Source: a virus. From it: 64,000 nucleotides of DNA. Of this stretch, positions 32,269 through 41,312 are shown piece after piece; positions within the stretch are counted from its first letter, which is position 1; each line of letters starts with the position of its first letter. The stretch covers positions 62,001 to 126,000 of IMG/VR virus record IMGVR_UViG_3300013005_000001; one strand, 5' to 3'. The position numbers and the translations under genes were made by a program. The notes below the pieces were generated by a model. The model searched no databases, was not told where the DNA came from, and saw nothing but the letters and a program-made list of their open reading frames with translations.

Positions 32269-33795
32269 TTATTTTCCTTTAGATTTAATACTTAAAGAAG
32301 AACTTTTGTTTTTAGGATATATGTTTTGATTAGAAGTGTAAGATGATGTAGAACCATCATAAGATACGGATCTCATAGCACAGTATGAAATATTCTTAGC
32401 TGGAACTTTTAATCTATAAACGTTCCATCCATAAGAAGCGCTACGAGGAATCATATATTCAGTAGATCCATTGCACTTTAATGTATAATAAGAAACATTT
32501 TTAAAGTTTACATATGGATCTCTATAATAAATTTGAACATAGGTTTTAAATTTACCATCAACTTCATGTAAGTTGGGTGTAGATACTCGTCTAGGTGTAG
32601 TTCCAGGAATTGTTGTAGTGACTACAGGAAGTGTAGTGGTAGTAACAATTGGGACTACAGTAGTGGTAGTAACAGGTGCTGGAACAGTAGTTGAAACAAC
32701 TGGAACTGTAGTAGTTGTAACTATTACAGGAACAGTAGTAGTGGTTAGTGGAAGTGTTGTACTGGTTGTAGTAGTAGGAGTATCTGTTGCAAATATATGA
32801 GCAAAGTCTAAACGAGGAATTGTTATGCGAGCATAAGAATCATAAGCAGTTTTAGTTGTAGATTTAAAATCAGAAACAACTTTAGAAACAGATTGAATTC
32901 CAAACTTAGATCTGTAAACAGCAAATGCTCCAACTACAAATGGTGTTGCCATTGAAGTTCCAGAAGCTGTTCCATAAGTAGATCCAGTTTTTGAAGAGTT
33001 AATAGCATAACCTGGAGCAGCTATTGTAGTGTACTTGCTAATATTTGAAAAATTAGTGATAGTACTTGTACCAGTATACATGGCAGCTACAGAGACTGAG
33101 GAAGAAATGCATGCAGGAGCACTCATTCCGTGAGAATAGTTATTACCAGCAGCAATTACTGTAGCTATGTTCTTAGCTCTAAGATTTTCAATAGCTTTTG
33201 TCATTGATGGAATATAATCGTCACAGGTAGTTAGATATGTAATGTTTCCACCAAGAGACATATTAATTGCAGCAATATTATAAGTATCTGAAATTGATAA
33301 AACCCAATTTAAAGCACGAGTAATATCATCATCGTATGCTGCTCCGGTAGCGTCAAATACATTGATAGCAATGATATTAGCTTCAGGGGCTACGCCATAA
33401 AAAGAAGAATTGTATCCGGCTGCAATTCCGGCAACATGAGTTCCATGCCAGTGAATTGGCTTAGCTGCTCCTGAGCCGATCTGTTGATTCTTGCCATTAG
33501 GACATACAGCAGCAAAACAGGCTTCTAAAGCAACTCTGTTTTGAAAGAAGGGATGAGACACTTCTACACCAGTATCTATGATAACAGTATAGACTCCTTG
33601 ACCACGATACTGTGATTCAAAAGGAATGTTACCAGAGATAAAAGGTATTGAAGTGTTTAATGCATATTTGAATTTAACACGAGAAGTTGCAGGAGCAACA
33701 TCGTATGTATTGTATTGGGCTTTTGCTGGACTGTATATGAATATACTAGAAATTAAAGCAGCAGAAAGCACGAGGTGCTTGAGCTTAAAGGACAT
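32269..33795 (-). CDS. Secreted subtilisin-like (S8) serine protease
   Basis: A 508-residue protein with a signal peptide (basic start, hydrophobic 8-21, cut after AKA at 26). The S8 catalytic triad is in place: Asp74 in IIDTG, His117 in HGTHVAG, Ser281 in GTSMATP, with the oxyanion Asn218 in AAGNN. A Thr/Val/Pro-rich linker of about 65 residues (345-410) leads to a C-terminal beta-rich domain of about 90 residues. Such TTTTVP linkers are typical of secreted Acidimicrobiia-type proteins. There is no obvious prodomain. A secreted protease is unusual for a phage and may be acquired from the host, acting on the cell surface or on competitors (inference). Confidence 0.9.
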   Translation of the reverse strand: MSFKLKHLVLSAALISSIFIYSPAKAQYNTYDVAPATSRVKFKYALNTSIPFISGNIPFESQYRGQGVYTVIIDTGVEVSHPFFQNRVALEACFAAVCPNGKNQQIGSGAAKPIHWHGTHVAGIAAGYNSSFYGVAPEANIIAINVFDATGAAYDDDITRALNWVLSISDTYNIAAINMSLGGNITYLTTCDDYIPSMTKAIENLRAKNIATVIAAGNNYSHGMSAPACISSSVSVAAMYTGTSTITNFSNISKYTTIAAPGYAINSSKTGSTYGTASGTSMATPFVVGAFAVYRSKFGIQSVSKVVSDFKSTTKTAYDSYARITIPRLDFAHIFATDTPTTTTSTTLPLTTTTVPVIVTTTTVPVVSTTVPAPVTTTTVVPIVTTTTLPVVTTTIPGTTPRRVSTPNLHEVDGKFKTYVQIYYRDPYVNFKNVSYYTLKCNGSTEYMIPRSASYGWNVYRLKVPAKNISYCAMRSVSYDGSTSSYTSNQNIYPKNKSSSLSIKSKGK

Positions 33796-33869
33796 GATTT
33801 TTCCGTTTCATATAATATATATAAATAGATAATAATTAATAAATATTTTTTTTTTGTATTTACTAAATA

Positions 33870-35543
33870 TTAAAAGTTTTTTTTATTAGATATTTTGTTT
33901 TGTAGCCATTTAGGCTTAGGATTATTTTCGTAATAACGAGATATGATTTGACTGGCCATTCCCTTGGTCATATCAGAAGTAATAGGAACGCCTATACGCT
34001 TTAAAAGCTTTTGCTGAGAATCGGTTGGAGCATCTGCTCTCCATGTAGCTGATGAATCAAGCAAGGAAACAGATGATGCTCTATTAGATTGTATCCATCT
34101 ATCTGAACGAGCAAATGCTTCACGCATATCAGGAGTGATACCTAAAACTCTAGTAGATTTTTGGTGATTGTCATGTATGGTAACATTCCAACGACCAAGA
34201 GTATCACATTTAATGCGCATAGATTCAGTATTATTTAATCCAAGATGGAATTCATCTTCTGCTATCTCAGCCCAAACTAGCTTAGAATACTCTAATACTA
34301 CAGGGTTTGGTGGAGGTGGCATAAATAAATTAATACGAGTATATGCTACATCGATGTCATCTGGATTGAGAACACGAACGGCTTCACCTGGACAATAAGA
34401 TTCAAGTTCTTTAAACTTGTTAGCAACGTCTGTTAGAGACTGACCTTGTAAATCGAAGTCTGGTGGCATTCCCAATAGAGTAGGAAGGCCAATAGGCTTT
34501 TTGCCTTTAGTAGTATCAGAGATGTCTATAATTATACAATTTTCTTTACCTTCAAATAAACGAGTTCCTCGTCCAACTATTTGGGTATAGAGAAGTGTAC
34601 TTCGTGTTGGTTTGGCCAATATGATGGCTTCTAACGATGGCTCGTCAAAGCCTTCAGTCAAAACGCCAACATTTACAATAACGGAAATCTGGCCACTTGC
34701 AAACTGAGCAAGGATTTTTTCTCGTTCTTCTCGTGGGGTTGAACCCACGATTACTGCTGTTTCTACCGACGCTTGTCTAAAGGATAAGGCCAGGTTTTCG
34801 GCGTGTCTGACGCCGGATGCGAATACAAGGGCTTTTTTAGCCATTGCCAAATTGCGATAGGCAGCGACAACATGAGCATTACGCTCAGGGTTATCAATTT
34901 TTTCTTCCAATTGCGATTGACTATATTCGCCATTTTGGATCTCCACTTCTGAAATGTCGGTACTTGTTTTTACTCTATATCCAACGAGTGGAGCTAACCA
35001 TCCGTCTTGAATAAGATCTTGTATAGTTCTATAGTAGACTATTTCGTCAAAGACATCAATTAGTCTAGTAGAATCTGATCTTTGAGGTGTAGCTGTAACA
35101 CCCAATAAAAAATCAGGAGAAAAATAATCAATGATTCTTTTATAAGACGGAGCAGCAGCATGATGAGCTTCGTCTATAACAATTGATTTAAAATAATCTT
35201 TAGGATATTCTTCAATACGAGGAGTATTGTTTCTACCTAAAGTAGCAACGCTAGCAACGACTACGTCTACTTTGCCAGCTTTACGATCAGCTTGTTCAAT
35301 CTCTACGGTGAGACTAGGGTTTGATGCTAGGATTTTAGACCTAGCTTGTTCTAATAATTCAGATCTATGAGCCAATACTAACATTGGCAAAGTATCTGGT
35401 TTAATTATAGGAAGCTGTGAAAATATAACAGTTTTTCCTGCACCGGTAGGAAGTACGACTAGTTGTTTAGAAATACCATTATTAGCATTTAAAACAACAG
35501 CGTCGAGAGCTTCTTGTTGATATGGTCGCAGTATGAGAGTCAT
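33870..35543 (-). CDS. Superfamily 2 DNA/RNA helicase (DEAH box)
   Basis: A 557-residue protein with the Q-like LRPYQQEA, Walker A PTGAGKT (32-38), DEAH (124-127), motif III VTATPQR, a second RecA domain with VFASGVRHAE, VGVLTEGFDEP and motif VI QIVGRGTR. The layout matches XPB/SSL2/RadD-type phage helicases used in replication or recombination. About 150 C-terminal residues add a non-conserved domain. GAGAG and an AT-rich leader precede the next gene. Confidence 0.92.
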   Translation of the reverse strand: MTLILRPYQQEALDAVVLNANNGISKQLVVLPTGAGKTVIFSQLPIIKPDTLPMLVLAHRSELLEQARSKILASNPSLTVEIEQADRKAGKVDVVVASVATLGRNNTPRIEEYPKDYFKSIVIDEAHHAAAPSYKRIIDYFSPDFLLGVTATPQRSDSTRLIDVFDEIVYYRTIQDLIQDGWLAPLVGYRVKTSTDISEVEIQNGEYSQSQLEEKIDNPERNAHVVAAYRNLAMAKKALVFASGVRHAENLALSFRQASVETAVIVGSTPREEREKILAQFASGQISVIVNVGVLTEGFDEPSLEAIILAKPTRSTLLYTQIVGRGTRLFEGKENCIIIDISDTTKGKKPIGLPTLLGMPPDFDLQGQSLTDVANKFKELESYCPGEAVRVLNPDDIDVAYTRINLFMPPPPNPVVLEYSKLVWAEIAEDEFHLGLNNTESMRIKCDTLGRWNVTIHDNHQKSTRVLGITPDMREAFARSDRWIQSNRASSVSLLDSSATWRADAPTDSQQKLLKRIGVPITSDMTKGMASQIISRYYENNPKPKWLQNKISNKKNF

Positions 35544-35546
35544 ATT

Positions 35547-35726
35547 TTAAAATCCAAACAGGTCACATTCTCCGAAGAATGGTTCGAAGGTAAATTTATC
35601 TTCTAGTTCTTTGTAATCAAACAATTCTAGTTTACCACAGACAAGAGTGTCTGCGTCTTTAATACATACTAAAGATTCAGTAAAATGAAAATGTTCTTTA
35701 TCTAGAACATTAATAGGTGGTTTCAT
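35547..35726 (-). CDS. Small acidic protein, 59 aa
   Basis: The ATG at 35724-35726 has AAGGAAAAAT upstream. The product MKPPINVLDKEHFHF... is acidic, with two later Cys. It ends four bases before the helicase ATG. Function unknown. Confidence 0.5.
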   Translation of the reverse strand: MKPPINVLDKEHFHFTESLVCIKDADTLVCGKLELFDYKELEDKFTFEPFFGECDLFGF

Positions 35727-35734
35727 ATTTTTCC

Positions 35735-36391
35735 TTAAGCTAAAAACGAAGCAGGTCGTTTTTGTAGATTTTCTTTGTTAACAATTTCATATATCATGTC
35801 ATTGTCATCGAAATAAGCAAGAACATCGTCAATGTGAAAAGGACCAGTATTTTCTACGTGAGAGAAAATATAAAAAAGTTCTAACATATCGCCAGCAGCA
35901 GCAGCAGCAGCTTCGTCTTCTTTGATAACAGATATCATATGAGATTGATCATAATCAAATATTACTTCATTGGCATCTTCAATTTTATATGGAAGAGTAT
36001 ATATAAAGCAAAAATCAGGAGATACAAAAGTCATATTCATAGCATCTTGTTTAGAATTATCATCTTCAGGATCTCTTATTACAGTATCTGTAATAACAAT
36101 AAATAATTCAGAACGAATAGATACAGGAAGAAATAATATTTCACAAAGAGATTGATATAGATCTTCTTTACCAGAAACTGGTCGAGAAGTAACAATTGCT
36201 GAAAGTTCTTTGTCGCAATTAAATACTACAACAGTAGCAGAAAATGTATTTGGACCATTTGCTTTAATTACTTGAGCAAAAAATTTAGTAGATTTAGTTA
36301 CTTGAGCCCAAGCATCAGAAAGAATAGGGGAAGTCTTTTCATTAAAGTCTTCTGGGTTAGTGAATTTAAAGTTATTGTCTTTATCAGACAT
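35735..36391 (-). CDS. Unknown protein, 218 aa
   Basis: An acidic alpha/beta protein. The central part has strands FSATVVVFNCD, ELFIVITDTVI and FCFIYTLPY. A GCA-repeat run encodes five alanines at about 163-168. It is separated from the polymerase-like gene by a strong terminator, so it starts the helicase operon. No family recognised. Confidence 0.5.
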   Translation of the reverse strand: MSDKDNNFKFTNPEDFNEKTSPILSDAWAQVTKSTKFFAQVIKANGPNTFSATVVVFNCDKELSAIVTSRPVSGKEDLYQSLCEILFLPVSIRSELFIVITDTVIRDPEDDNSKQDAMNMTFVSPDFCFIYTLPYKIEDANEVIFDYDQSHMISVIKEDEAAAAAAGDMLELFYIFSHVENTGPFHIDDVLAYFDDNDMIYEIVNKENLQKRPASFLA

Positions 36392-36434
36392 AAGGTCTCC
36401 AATTTAAAATATTAAACTAAAATACAAAAGAAGA

Positions 36435-36460
36435 GTCTGGGGATATTGCTATCCCCAGAC
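36435..36460 (-). terminator. Intrinsic terminator after the 36479 gene
   Basis: A perfect 11-base-pair hairpin GTCTGGGGATA/TATCCCCAGAC with a four-base loop, followed on the minus strand by TCTTCTTTTG. It ends transcription of the large polymerase-like gene. Confidence 0.8.
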
Positions 36461-36478
36461 ACTCCAATTTTATATTTA

Positions 36479-39019
36479 CTAGAACTCAGCTTTGAGTCTA
36501 CGTGCAGGAGCAAGTGCTTCATTGTTAGTAAACACAATAGGTGAAAAGGTTGCATGATGCTTCTGGTATTCGAGCACATCGTTAAAGACGTGTTCTGTAC
36601 CATCAGGATCAGTGTAGACCCACTTATTGTGTCTAAAAGTTTTGATCTTATACTCATTGTCTTCGTATTGCATGATTACACGCTTACCAATACCGTAGTG
36701 AATGAGAGCTTTCTCAAGATACGGATATACAGTGCGGTTCATAACAATTTGGTCAGACAACTTACCTGAACTAGTAGGCTCTTTAATGCTTGAGCAATAC
36801 AAAGCAAGTACAAAGTCATGTTGATCCTCGACGCGTTCAAATGAATTGATTGCATCGACAACAAACTTGTACAAGTAATCCCATTCTTCACGCTTTATAG
36901 AACCAACAGTTTGAACGAATTCGTTGCTGTTAGTATTATAAATGTTCATACGGAACTTACGTAGTATGGGGCCAGCGTGAAAGTACAAGCGTTCAGCAAG
37001 AGCTTGAATAGTCGGAGACAATTCAATATTTTCTTGTGAATACTTGGTTACACGCTCTACATACAATGCATTGTAGTGCTTGCAGAGATTATTCAAATGA
37101 GTAAGTGTACCTTCGTAGGTTTCTACTTCAGGATGCTTACGAGCAAGATTCTTAAAGCGACCAAACCATAGATCATGATCTATTGGACGGCCGGAATTAA
37201 GAACCTCTTGAATAATAGTTTCTGCTTCAGCATCGATAGCTTGACGATCACGAGGATCTGAAGTCTGAGTACATCCGTCAATAGCAGATTCTAAAGAACA
37301 TACTTGAACTGGACGATGTTTTCCTAAAGTGGAAGAGTGAAGCATTGATCCGTTTACAAAACGACCAACGTTACCACCCATCATCGCAGTATCAATGTCT
37401 GCCATAACATCTGCTACAGAATAATTTTGCTCAGTCTTACGGACAGGCAAAGGGTTGTGATCACTTGGCAAACCAAGATACTTAACCTGATCGTTACGAA
37501 TTGCATAAGACAATCGAACTGGCCAGTTACGACCATTTACTTCAGGAAAGCTAATCACTTCGCCATTAGCTTTAGACCAAGTAGGATACCACTCGTCTTC
37601 AACATAGCTAAGAATGGTGTATTCACCATAGCCATTAGGAGAACGAGCGATAATAACTACTTTTTGACCGTCTTGAGTACCACCGGTAAGTGTACGATAG
37701 AATAACTTAAAGAAGTCGTCTTGATCATGACCGCCATGGCTCTCGTACATCTCAAGCCAGTCAAAGTCATTGACAACGTGAACACCGATATCATTGAGTC
37801 GACGAATTGTACCTTCTTCAACTTCAATATCCCATCCGCCCATACGTGCTAACGATTCAGGAATAACCTGCTCGTAAACACTGCACGGGATAGGGATACG
37901 GTTTTCAAGTGGCTTTGCGTGTGAGATAGCAAGAGTCTTAAACAACCACGGAGAATCCGTAATTGATAGTCCCATACTAGCCCAACGATAACCAACGTAT
38001 CCGATGCGAGCTTGAGCTTCTACATCTTCGACTTCTTTATTGTCACGTGAGAACTGACGAACAAAGTATGACTTCCAGTTGGTGAGAAGACGTCCATTGA
38101 CTGCGTCTTGGAACATCTTTTCATAGTCTTCTTTAAGCCACATTTCCATGTCAGCTTTGCGGAACAACTTTGGAAAGTTGATTACTGTTTGATCGTCAGT
38201 AACTACACGGGATTTAGGTCCTTGAGGTTCTGCGATAAGACGGAATCCACTAGAATAAGCAAGTTCTTTCTTAACGTTTTCACGAGTTGAAAGAATGTCA
38301 ACTCCTTCTGGAAGATTATCGGAAACAATGAAGTTGCCTTTAATCATGCCGTCTTCAAATAGAAGTCGACCATTGAATACGCGAGATTCAATTAGAAATC
38401 TGCGAAGGTCTGCTTGAATCTTTGGATCATAGTATACATCGTTTTGATCTTCTGAGTTGTTAGAGTCATAGATAGGCATTGCTTCTACAGCCTTACGAAT
38501 AAGACGTGAAGAAACAATGAAGCCACCATCGAGAAGTCGAGGTGTAGCTTGTTCTACCCATTCTGCCCAACCAGATTCAAAATTGAAACGTGTATAGTCA
38601 GTAGGATTAACCCATTGAATATTGACATCATCAAAATGAGCATTGATAAGTGCAGCACGGTGTACGGTTTTAAGACGCTTAGAGGTCTTGCCACCACCTT
38701 TGACTTTATATCCAGACTTAGTAAGTGCTGAAAGCCATCCGTTAGATCCCTTAAGGGATACAGCAACAATCTTGTTCTTGTCAACCAAAGCGTATTCGAC
38801 TGAAGGATGAGAAATAATCTTTTCAACTTCTGCACGGTCAAATACATTGGTGGGAATAGGCATTGTTGCTACACGAAACTCGGAAGCATCAACATTTTCC
38901 ATAAGCTCACGCATGATGCCTATGTCATAGAATCCAATTTGGTAGTCGTTAGTAGAACGCAATGGAGCATCCTTAAATGCTTTCATGCGTACTGTTGGTC
39001 GGTATGTATTAAAGTTCAT
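36479..39019 (-). CDS. Putative two-barrel RNA polymerase (YonO/QDE-1-like), copy 1
   Basis: An 846-residue protein. Three features recall single-chain two-barrel polymerases. LLDGGFIVSSRLIRKAV (162-178) is like the DGxGxIS motif of cellular RNA-dependent RNA polymerases. RLLFEDGMIKGNF (218-230, Lys227) is like the barrel-1 KG motif. SHGGHDQDDFF (427-437, Asp432/434/435) is like the SGGDLDGDxFF metal-binding loop, here DxDD rather than DxDGD. A later ARSPNGYGEY is shared with the paralogue at 50818. It is the only gene between a terminator and an A-rich GAAGGG promoter-like motif. AAGGAGGG precedes the ATG. The function is inferred and needs a profile or structure search. Confidence 0.45.
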   Translation of the reverse strand: MNFNTYRPTVRMKAFKDAPLRSTNDYQIGFYDIGIMRELMENVDASEFRVATMPIPTNVFDRAEVEKIISHPSVEYALVDKNKIVAVSLKGSNGWLSALTKSGYKVKGGGKTSKRLKTVHRAALINAHFDDVNIQWVNPTDYTRFNFESGWAEWVEQATPRLLDGGFIVSSRLIRKAVEAMPIYDSNNSEDQNDVYYDPKIQADLRRFLIESRVFNGRLLFEDGMIKGNFIVSDNLPEGVDILSTRENVKKELAYSSGFRLIAEPQGPKSRVVTDDQTVINFPKLFRKADMEMWLKEDYEKMFQDAVNGRLLTNWKSYFVRQFSRDNKEVEDVEAQARIGYVGYRWASMGLSITDSPWLFKTLAISHAKPLENRIPIPCSVYEQVIPESLARMGGWDIEVEEGTIRRLNDIGVHVVNDFDWLEMYESHGGHDQDDFFKLFYRTLTGGTQDGQKVVIIARSPNGYGEYTILSYVEDEWYPTWSKANGEVISFPEVNGRNWPVRLSYAIRNDQVKYLGLPSDHNPLPVRKTEQNYSVADVMADIDTAMMGGNVGRFVNGSMLHSSTLGKHRPVQVCSLESAIDGCTQTSDPRDRQAIDAEAETIIQEVLNSGRPIDHDLWFGRFKNLARKHPEVETYEGTLTHLNNLCKHYNALYVERVTKYSQENIELSPTIQALAERLYFHAGPILRKFRMNIYNTNSNEFVQTVGSIKREEWDYLYKFVVDAINSFERVEDQHDFVLALYCSSIKEPTSSGKLSDQIVMNRTVYPYLEKALIHYGIGKRVIMQYEDNEYKIKTFRHNKWVYTDPDGTEHVFNDVLEYQKHHATFSPIVFTNNEALAPARRLKAEF

Positions 39020-39046
39020 AATCCCTCCTTAGGATTAGTCATTGGT

Positions 39047-39057
39047 CCCTTCTTTTT
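39047..39057 (-). promoter_or_regulatory. A-rich GAAGGG motif upstream of 36479 gene
   Basis: The minus strand reads TATACAAAAAGAAGGGA about 30 bases before the ATG at 39019. The same AAAAAGAAGGG core recurs before several genes up to 50.7 kb. It may be the initiation region of a phage promoter. Confidence 0.4.
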
Positions 39058-39213
39058 GTATAAACTATTCCCTTATTAAAAAATAATTTACACAATTAGA
39101 ATATTTGATACTTGTATGTGTGAGTGCCAGCTGTTATATTTTCGAAGCCAGGCTGGCGCTGGTTCTTTTCAGGTATATAACTAAACCTGTTCTTAGTTAG
39201 CTTTGGAGCATTG

Positions 39214-39411
39214 CTAAGAAACTTTACGAGGGACAGAGTAACCCAACTTAGGGCCAGGAGCCTTAGTTAATGTTGCCTTGCCACTGATAAGTATGTTGTA
39301 ATCATTTAAAGCGTCACAAATTCGCAAGCAAATATTGTGAAGCTCATGGTGGTTGATTTGGTTTGTTTGCAGACTTTCGTAGATGTCTGAATACATTTGT
39401 GTATAATTCAC
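39214..39411 (-). CDS. Small unknown protein, paralogue of the 3546 gene
   Basis: 65 residues; the first 40 match the 3546 product (MNYTQMY..IY...H...LRICDALND). It ends in a Gly/Pro/Lys-rich tail. The 39061-39213 gap downstream holds hairpins (TAACTAA/TTAGTTA and GCCAGC/GCTGGC) that probably end its transcript. Confidence 0.6.
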   Translation of the reverse strand: MNYTQMYSDIYESLQTNQINHHELHNICLRICDALNDYNILISGKATLTKAPGPKLGYSVPRKVS

Positions 39412-39499
39412 AAATATCTCCTTTTATAGACATGAACTACTCATCTACAGCATAAAGTTAATAAGCTGTTGAAGAATGTTCAAGTATTTTAACTTGTCA

Positions 39500-40081
39500 T
39501 TATTTTGCAGGTACCAGAAGGCCGTTAGTAAAGTTTTCAAACTTAGGACGACCCTTAGTAGAGATTCGCCATAAGTTGAAAGCCCAACGGTCTGGATCTA
39601 CATCTTCTGTCCAATGCAAATTCTTGCAATTGAACTCGAAGACTTCTCCACCAGTCATTTCAATCTTAGTGATTTCAGGTGGATTAATTTGATGTTCTTC
39701 AGGTACCCATTTATACATTGGGTACGCTTTAGAATAGCACCATGTAACTCTACCAAGATTAATTCCGATAGAACGGAAGTCAGCATAAGCTGCATCTCGG
39801 TGAGGACTAATGCTGCCACCTTTGGAAACCAGACCTAACTCTGGTTCCCATTCAAATGTTGAACAAATGTTTTTAACAAATGTCCAGATCTTATCATCTT
39901 GACAAGCAAGTTGATAGTCTCTGGCTTCACTTAGTGGAGCTTCGTATGGAAACCATACTCGACTTCGACCAGGTGCATAGTTAGAAACGTCAGTGCCAAG
40001 TTGAGGTACAATATTCTCTTCGAGGTATTGAACTGCTTTAGCAACACGTTCTGGACTTATTGTTGTAATAATATTAAGCAT
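39500..40081 (-). CDS. 2-oxoglutarate/Fe(II) dioxygenase-like protein
   Basis: A 193-residue protein with HRDAAYADF (His94, Asp96), then a second His156 in NLHWTED and Arg165 in DPDRWAFNLW. This HxD...H...R layout on a beta-helix scaffold is typical of 2OG oxygenases of the aspartyl/prolyl hydroxylase type. The substrate is unknown; in phages such enzymes modify bases or proteins. Confidence 0.75.
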   Translation of the reverse strand: MLNIITTISPERVAKAVQYLEENIVPQLGTDVSNYAPGRSRVWFPYEAPLSEARDYQLACQDDKIWTFVKNICSTFEWEPELGLVSKGGSISPHRDAAYADFRSIGINLGRVTWCYSKAYPMYKWVPEEHQINPPEITKIEMTGGEVFEFNCKNLHWTEDVDPDRWAFNLWRISTKGRPKFENFTNGLLVPAK

Positions 40082-40089
40082 TGTGTTCC

Positions 40090-40530
40090 TTATGGCTTGA
40101 ATGGGTCGTTAAAAATTGAATTTAAATCAAATTTTGGTTTTGAAGTTTTGCGAGGAGTAACAGGTAAAGCTGATACTGCAAAAAACAAATTAACTTGTGA
40201 GCGTCGAACTGTAACCATTCTTCCATCAGAAAGTTGAACTTTAGATTTTGTAACAGGTTCAGGAATATCACCGCTTGCAAGAGTATTTAACTCTCCATTG
40301 ACACTATAGACAAGAGCCCATCCAGTAGCACCAGGAGGAATTCTTGTTCCATACTTAGATGCACGAATTCCGTAGAAGTCAAATGATTCAGTGTTGTTCT
40401 TTTTTCTGCGATAGCCTAGAAGAGCACGAGCAAACAATGAGTCTGCGTAGCCTTCTTCGTCTTTAGTAGCATGCAAAACAAAATAGCAGTCAGCAAAGTC
40501 TGTAGGGATTGTTAATTCATTAGTATTCAT
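40090..40530 (-). CDS. Unknown protein, 146 aa
   Basis: Alpha/beta protein with PTDFADCYFVLHATKDEEGYADSL at the start and a basic linker before a C-terminus ending FNDPFKP. It lies eight bases upstream of the dioxygenase start. No family recognised. Confidence 0.5.
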   Translation of the reverse strand: MNTNELTIPTDFADCYFVLHATKDEEGYADSLFARALLGYRRKKNNTESFDFYGIRASKYGTRIPPGATGWALVYSVNGELNTLASGDIPEPVTKSKVQLSDGRMVTVRRSQVNLFFAVSALPVTPRKTSKPKFDLNSIFNDPFKP

Positions 40531-40539
40531 TTTAATTTT

Positions 40540-41286
40540 TTATTCTTTAAATGGGTTGTTAGGGATTGGGACTTCTTGCTTTTCACCATCAATATAAATA
40601 AAAGATGGACGATCAGGAACAACATTGTAATGTGCCTGGTAAGCAACAGCGTGGTAATGGCTCAAAAAGATCTTGACAGCAAACCTACGTGCTTGAGCAT
40701 CTATCTGTTCTTGGGGAAGTTTTCCCAGAGATAGAGTATCAAGGTTCAGTTTATTTTTTGAACTTGCATTGTCAAGAAGTTCATAAGCTTTATCAGCATA
40801 CATTAAACTGTTGTTATTGTCAGTTCGTCTTGCGCGATCTTGCAAATATAGGTGTCCATAAAAACACTTGGAACGATTAGCATACTTTGAAAAATTTAAA
40901 CCAATTTTCCAACAAATGTTTTTAAGTTCACCATTGTATGCTGCTTTGCCACTGTCTTGTGCAGATGGATCAAAACCAGCATAACGCCAGAGAGCACCAG
41001 CTGTGTTGGCTTTGGTGATATCAATATGGGACATAATGCCCGCAGTAAGTACTGGGCCAAGACCATATTGGTTAATACACCATTCGCCAACAACTGAAGC
41101 TGTTGAATAGTTAGTAAGTGGACGCTTAATGAGAGCGTCTACCGAATCAAGCGAGTCAAGCATAAGCTCGACAAGTTCGATGTCATCTTCGTCTTTAAGA
41201 AGATGTTCGATAGATGCTTTAGCCTCTTGAATTTTGTAATAAGAAGCTACAATTTTGCGGACAGAATTGTTATCTAAATTGGACAT
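40540..41286 (-). CDS. HhH protein resembling IS110 transposase C-terminal domain
   Basis: A 248-residue protein. YGLGPVLTAGIMSHIDITKANTAGALWRYAGFDP (about 74-107) is the helix-hairpin-helix plus 'aG..P' pattern of IS110-type transposase C-termini. The RuvC-like DEDD half is absent and no inverted repeats flank it, so it is a phage DNA-binding protein rather than an insertion sequence. The C-terminal part is HxH- and Tyr-rich. Confidence 0.6.
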   Translation of the reverse strand: MSNLDNNSVRKIVASYYKIQEAKASIEHLLKDEDDIELVELMLDSLDSVDALIKRPLTNYSTASVVGEWCINQYGLGPVLTAGIMSHIDITKANTAGALWRYAGFDPSAQDSGKAAYNGELKNICWKIGLNFSKYANRSKCFYGHLYLQDRARRTDNNNSLMYADKAYELLDNASSKNKLNLDTLSLGKLPQEQIDAQARRFAVKIFLSHYHAVAYQAHYNVVPDRPSFIYIDGEKQEVPIPNNPFKE

Positions 41287-41312
41287 GATACTATTCCTTT
41301 ATGTAATATAAA

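Noticed and set aside
32573-32800. Open frame on the plus strand made of Val/Thr/Gly repeats
   Set aside because: It is the antisense of the subtilase Thr/Val/Pro linker; its composition is an echo of that repeat and it has no ribosome site.
40540-41286. Possible IS110-type insertion sequence
   Set aside because: Only the helix-hairpin-helix half is present, the catalytic DEDD half is missing, and there are no boundary repeats or duplicated target.
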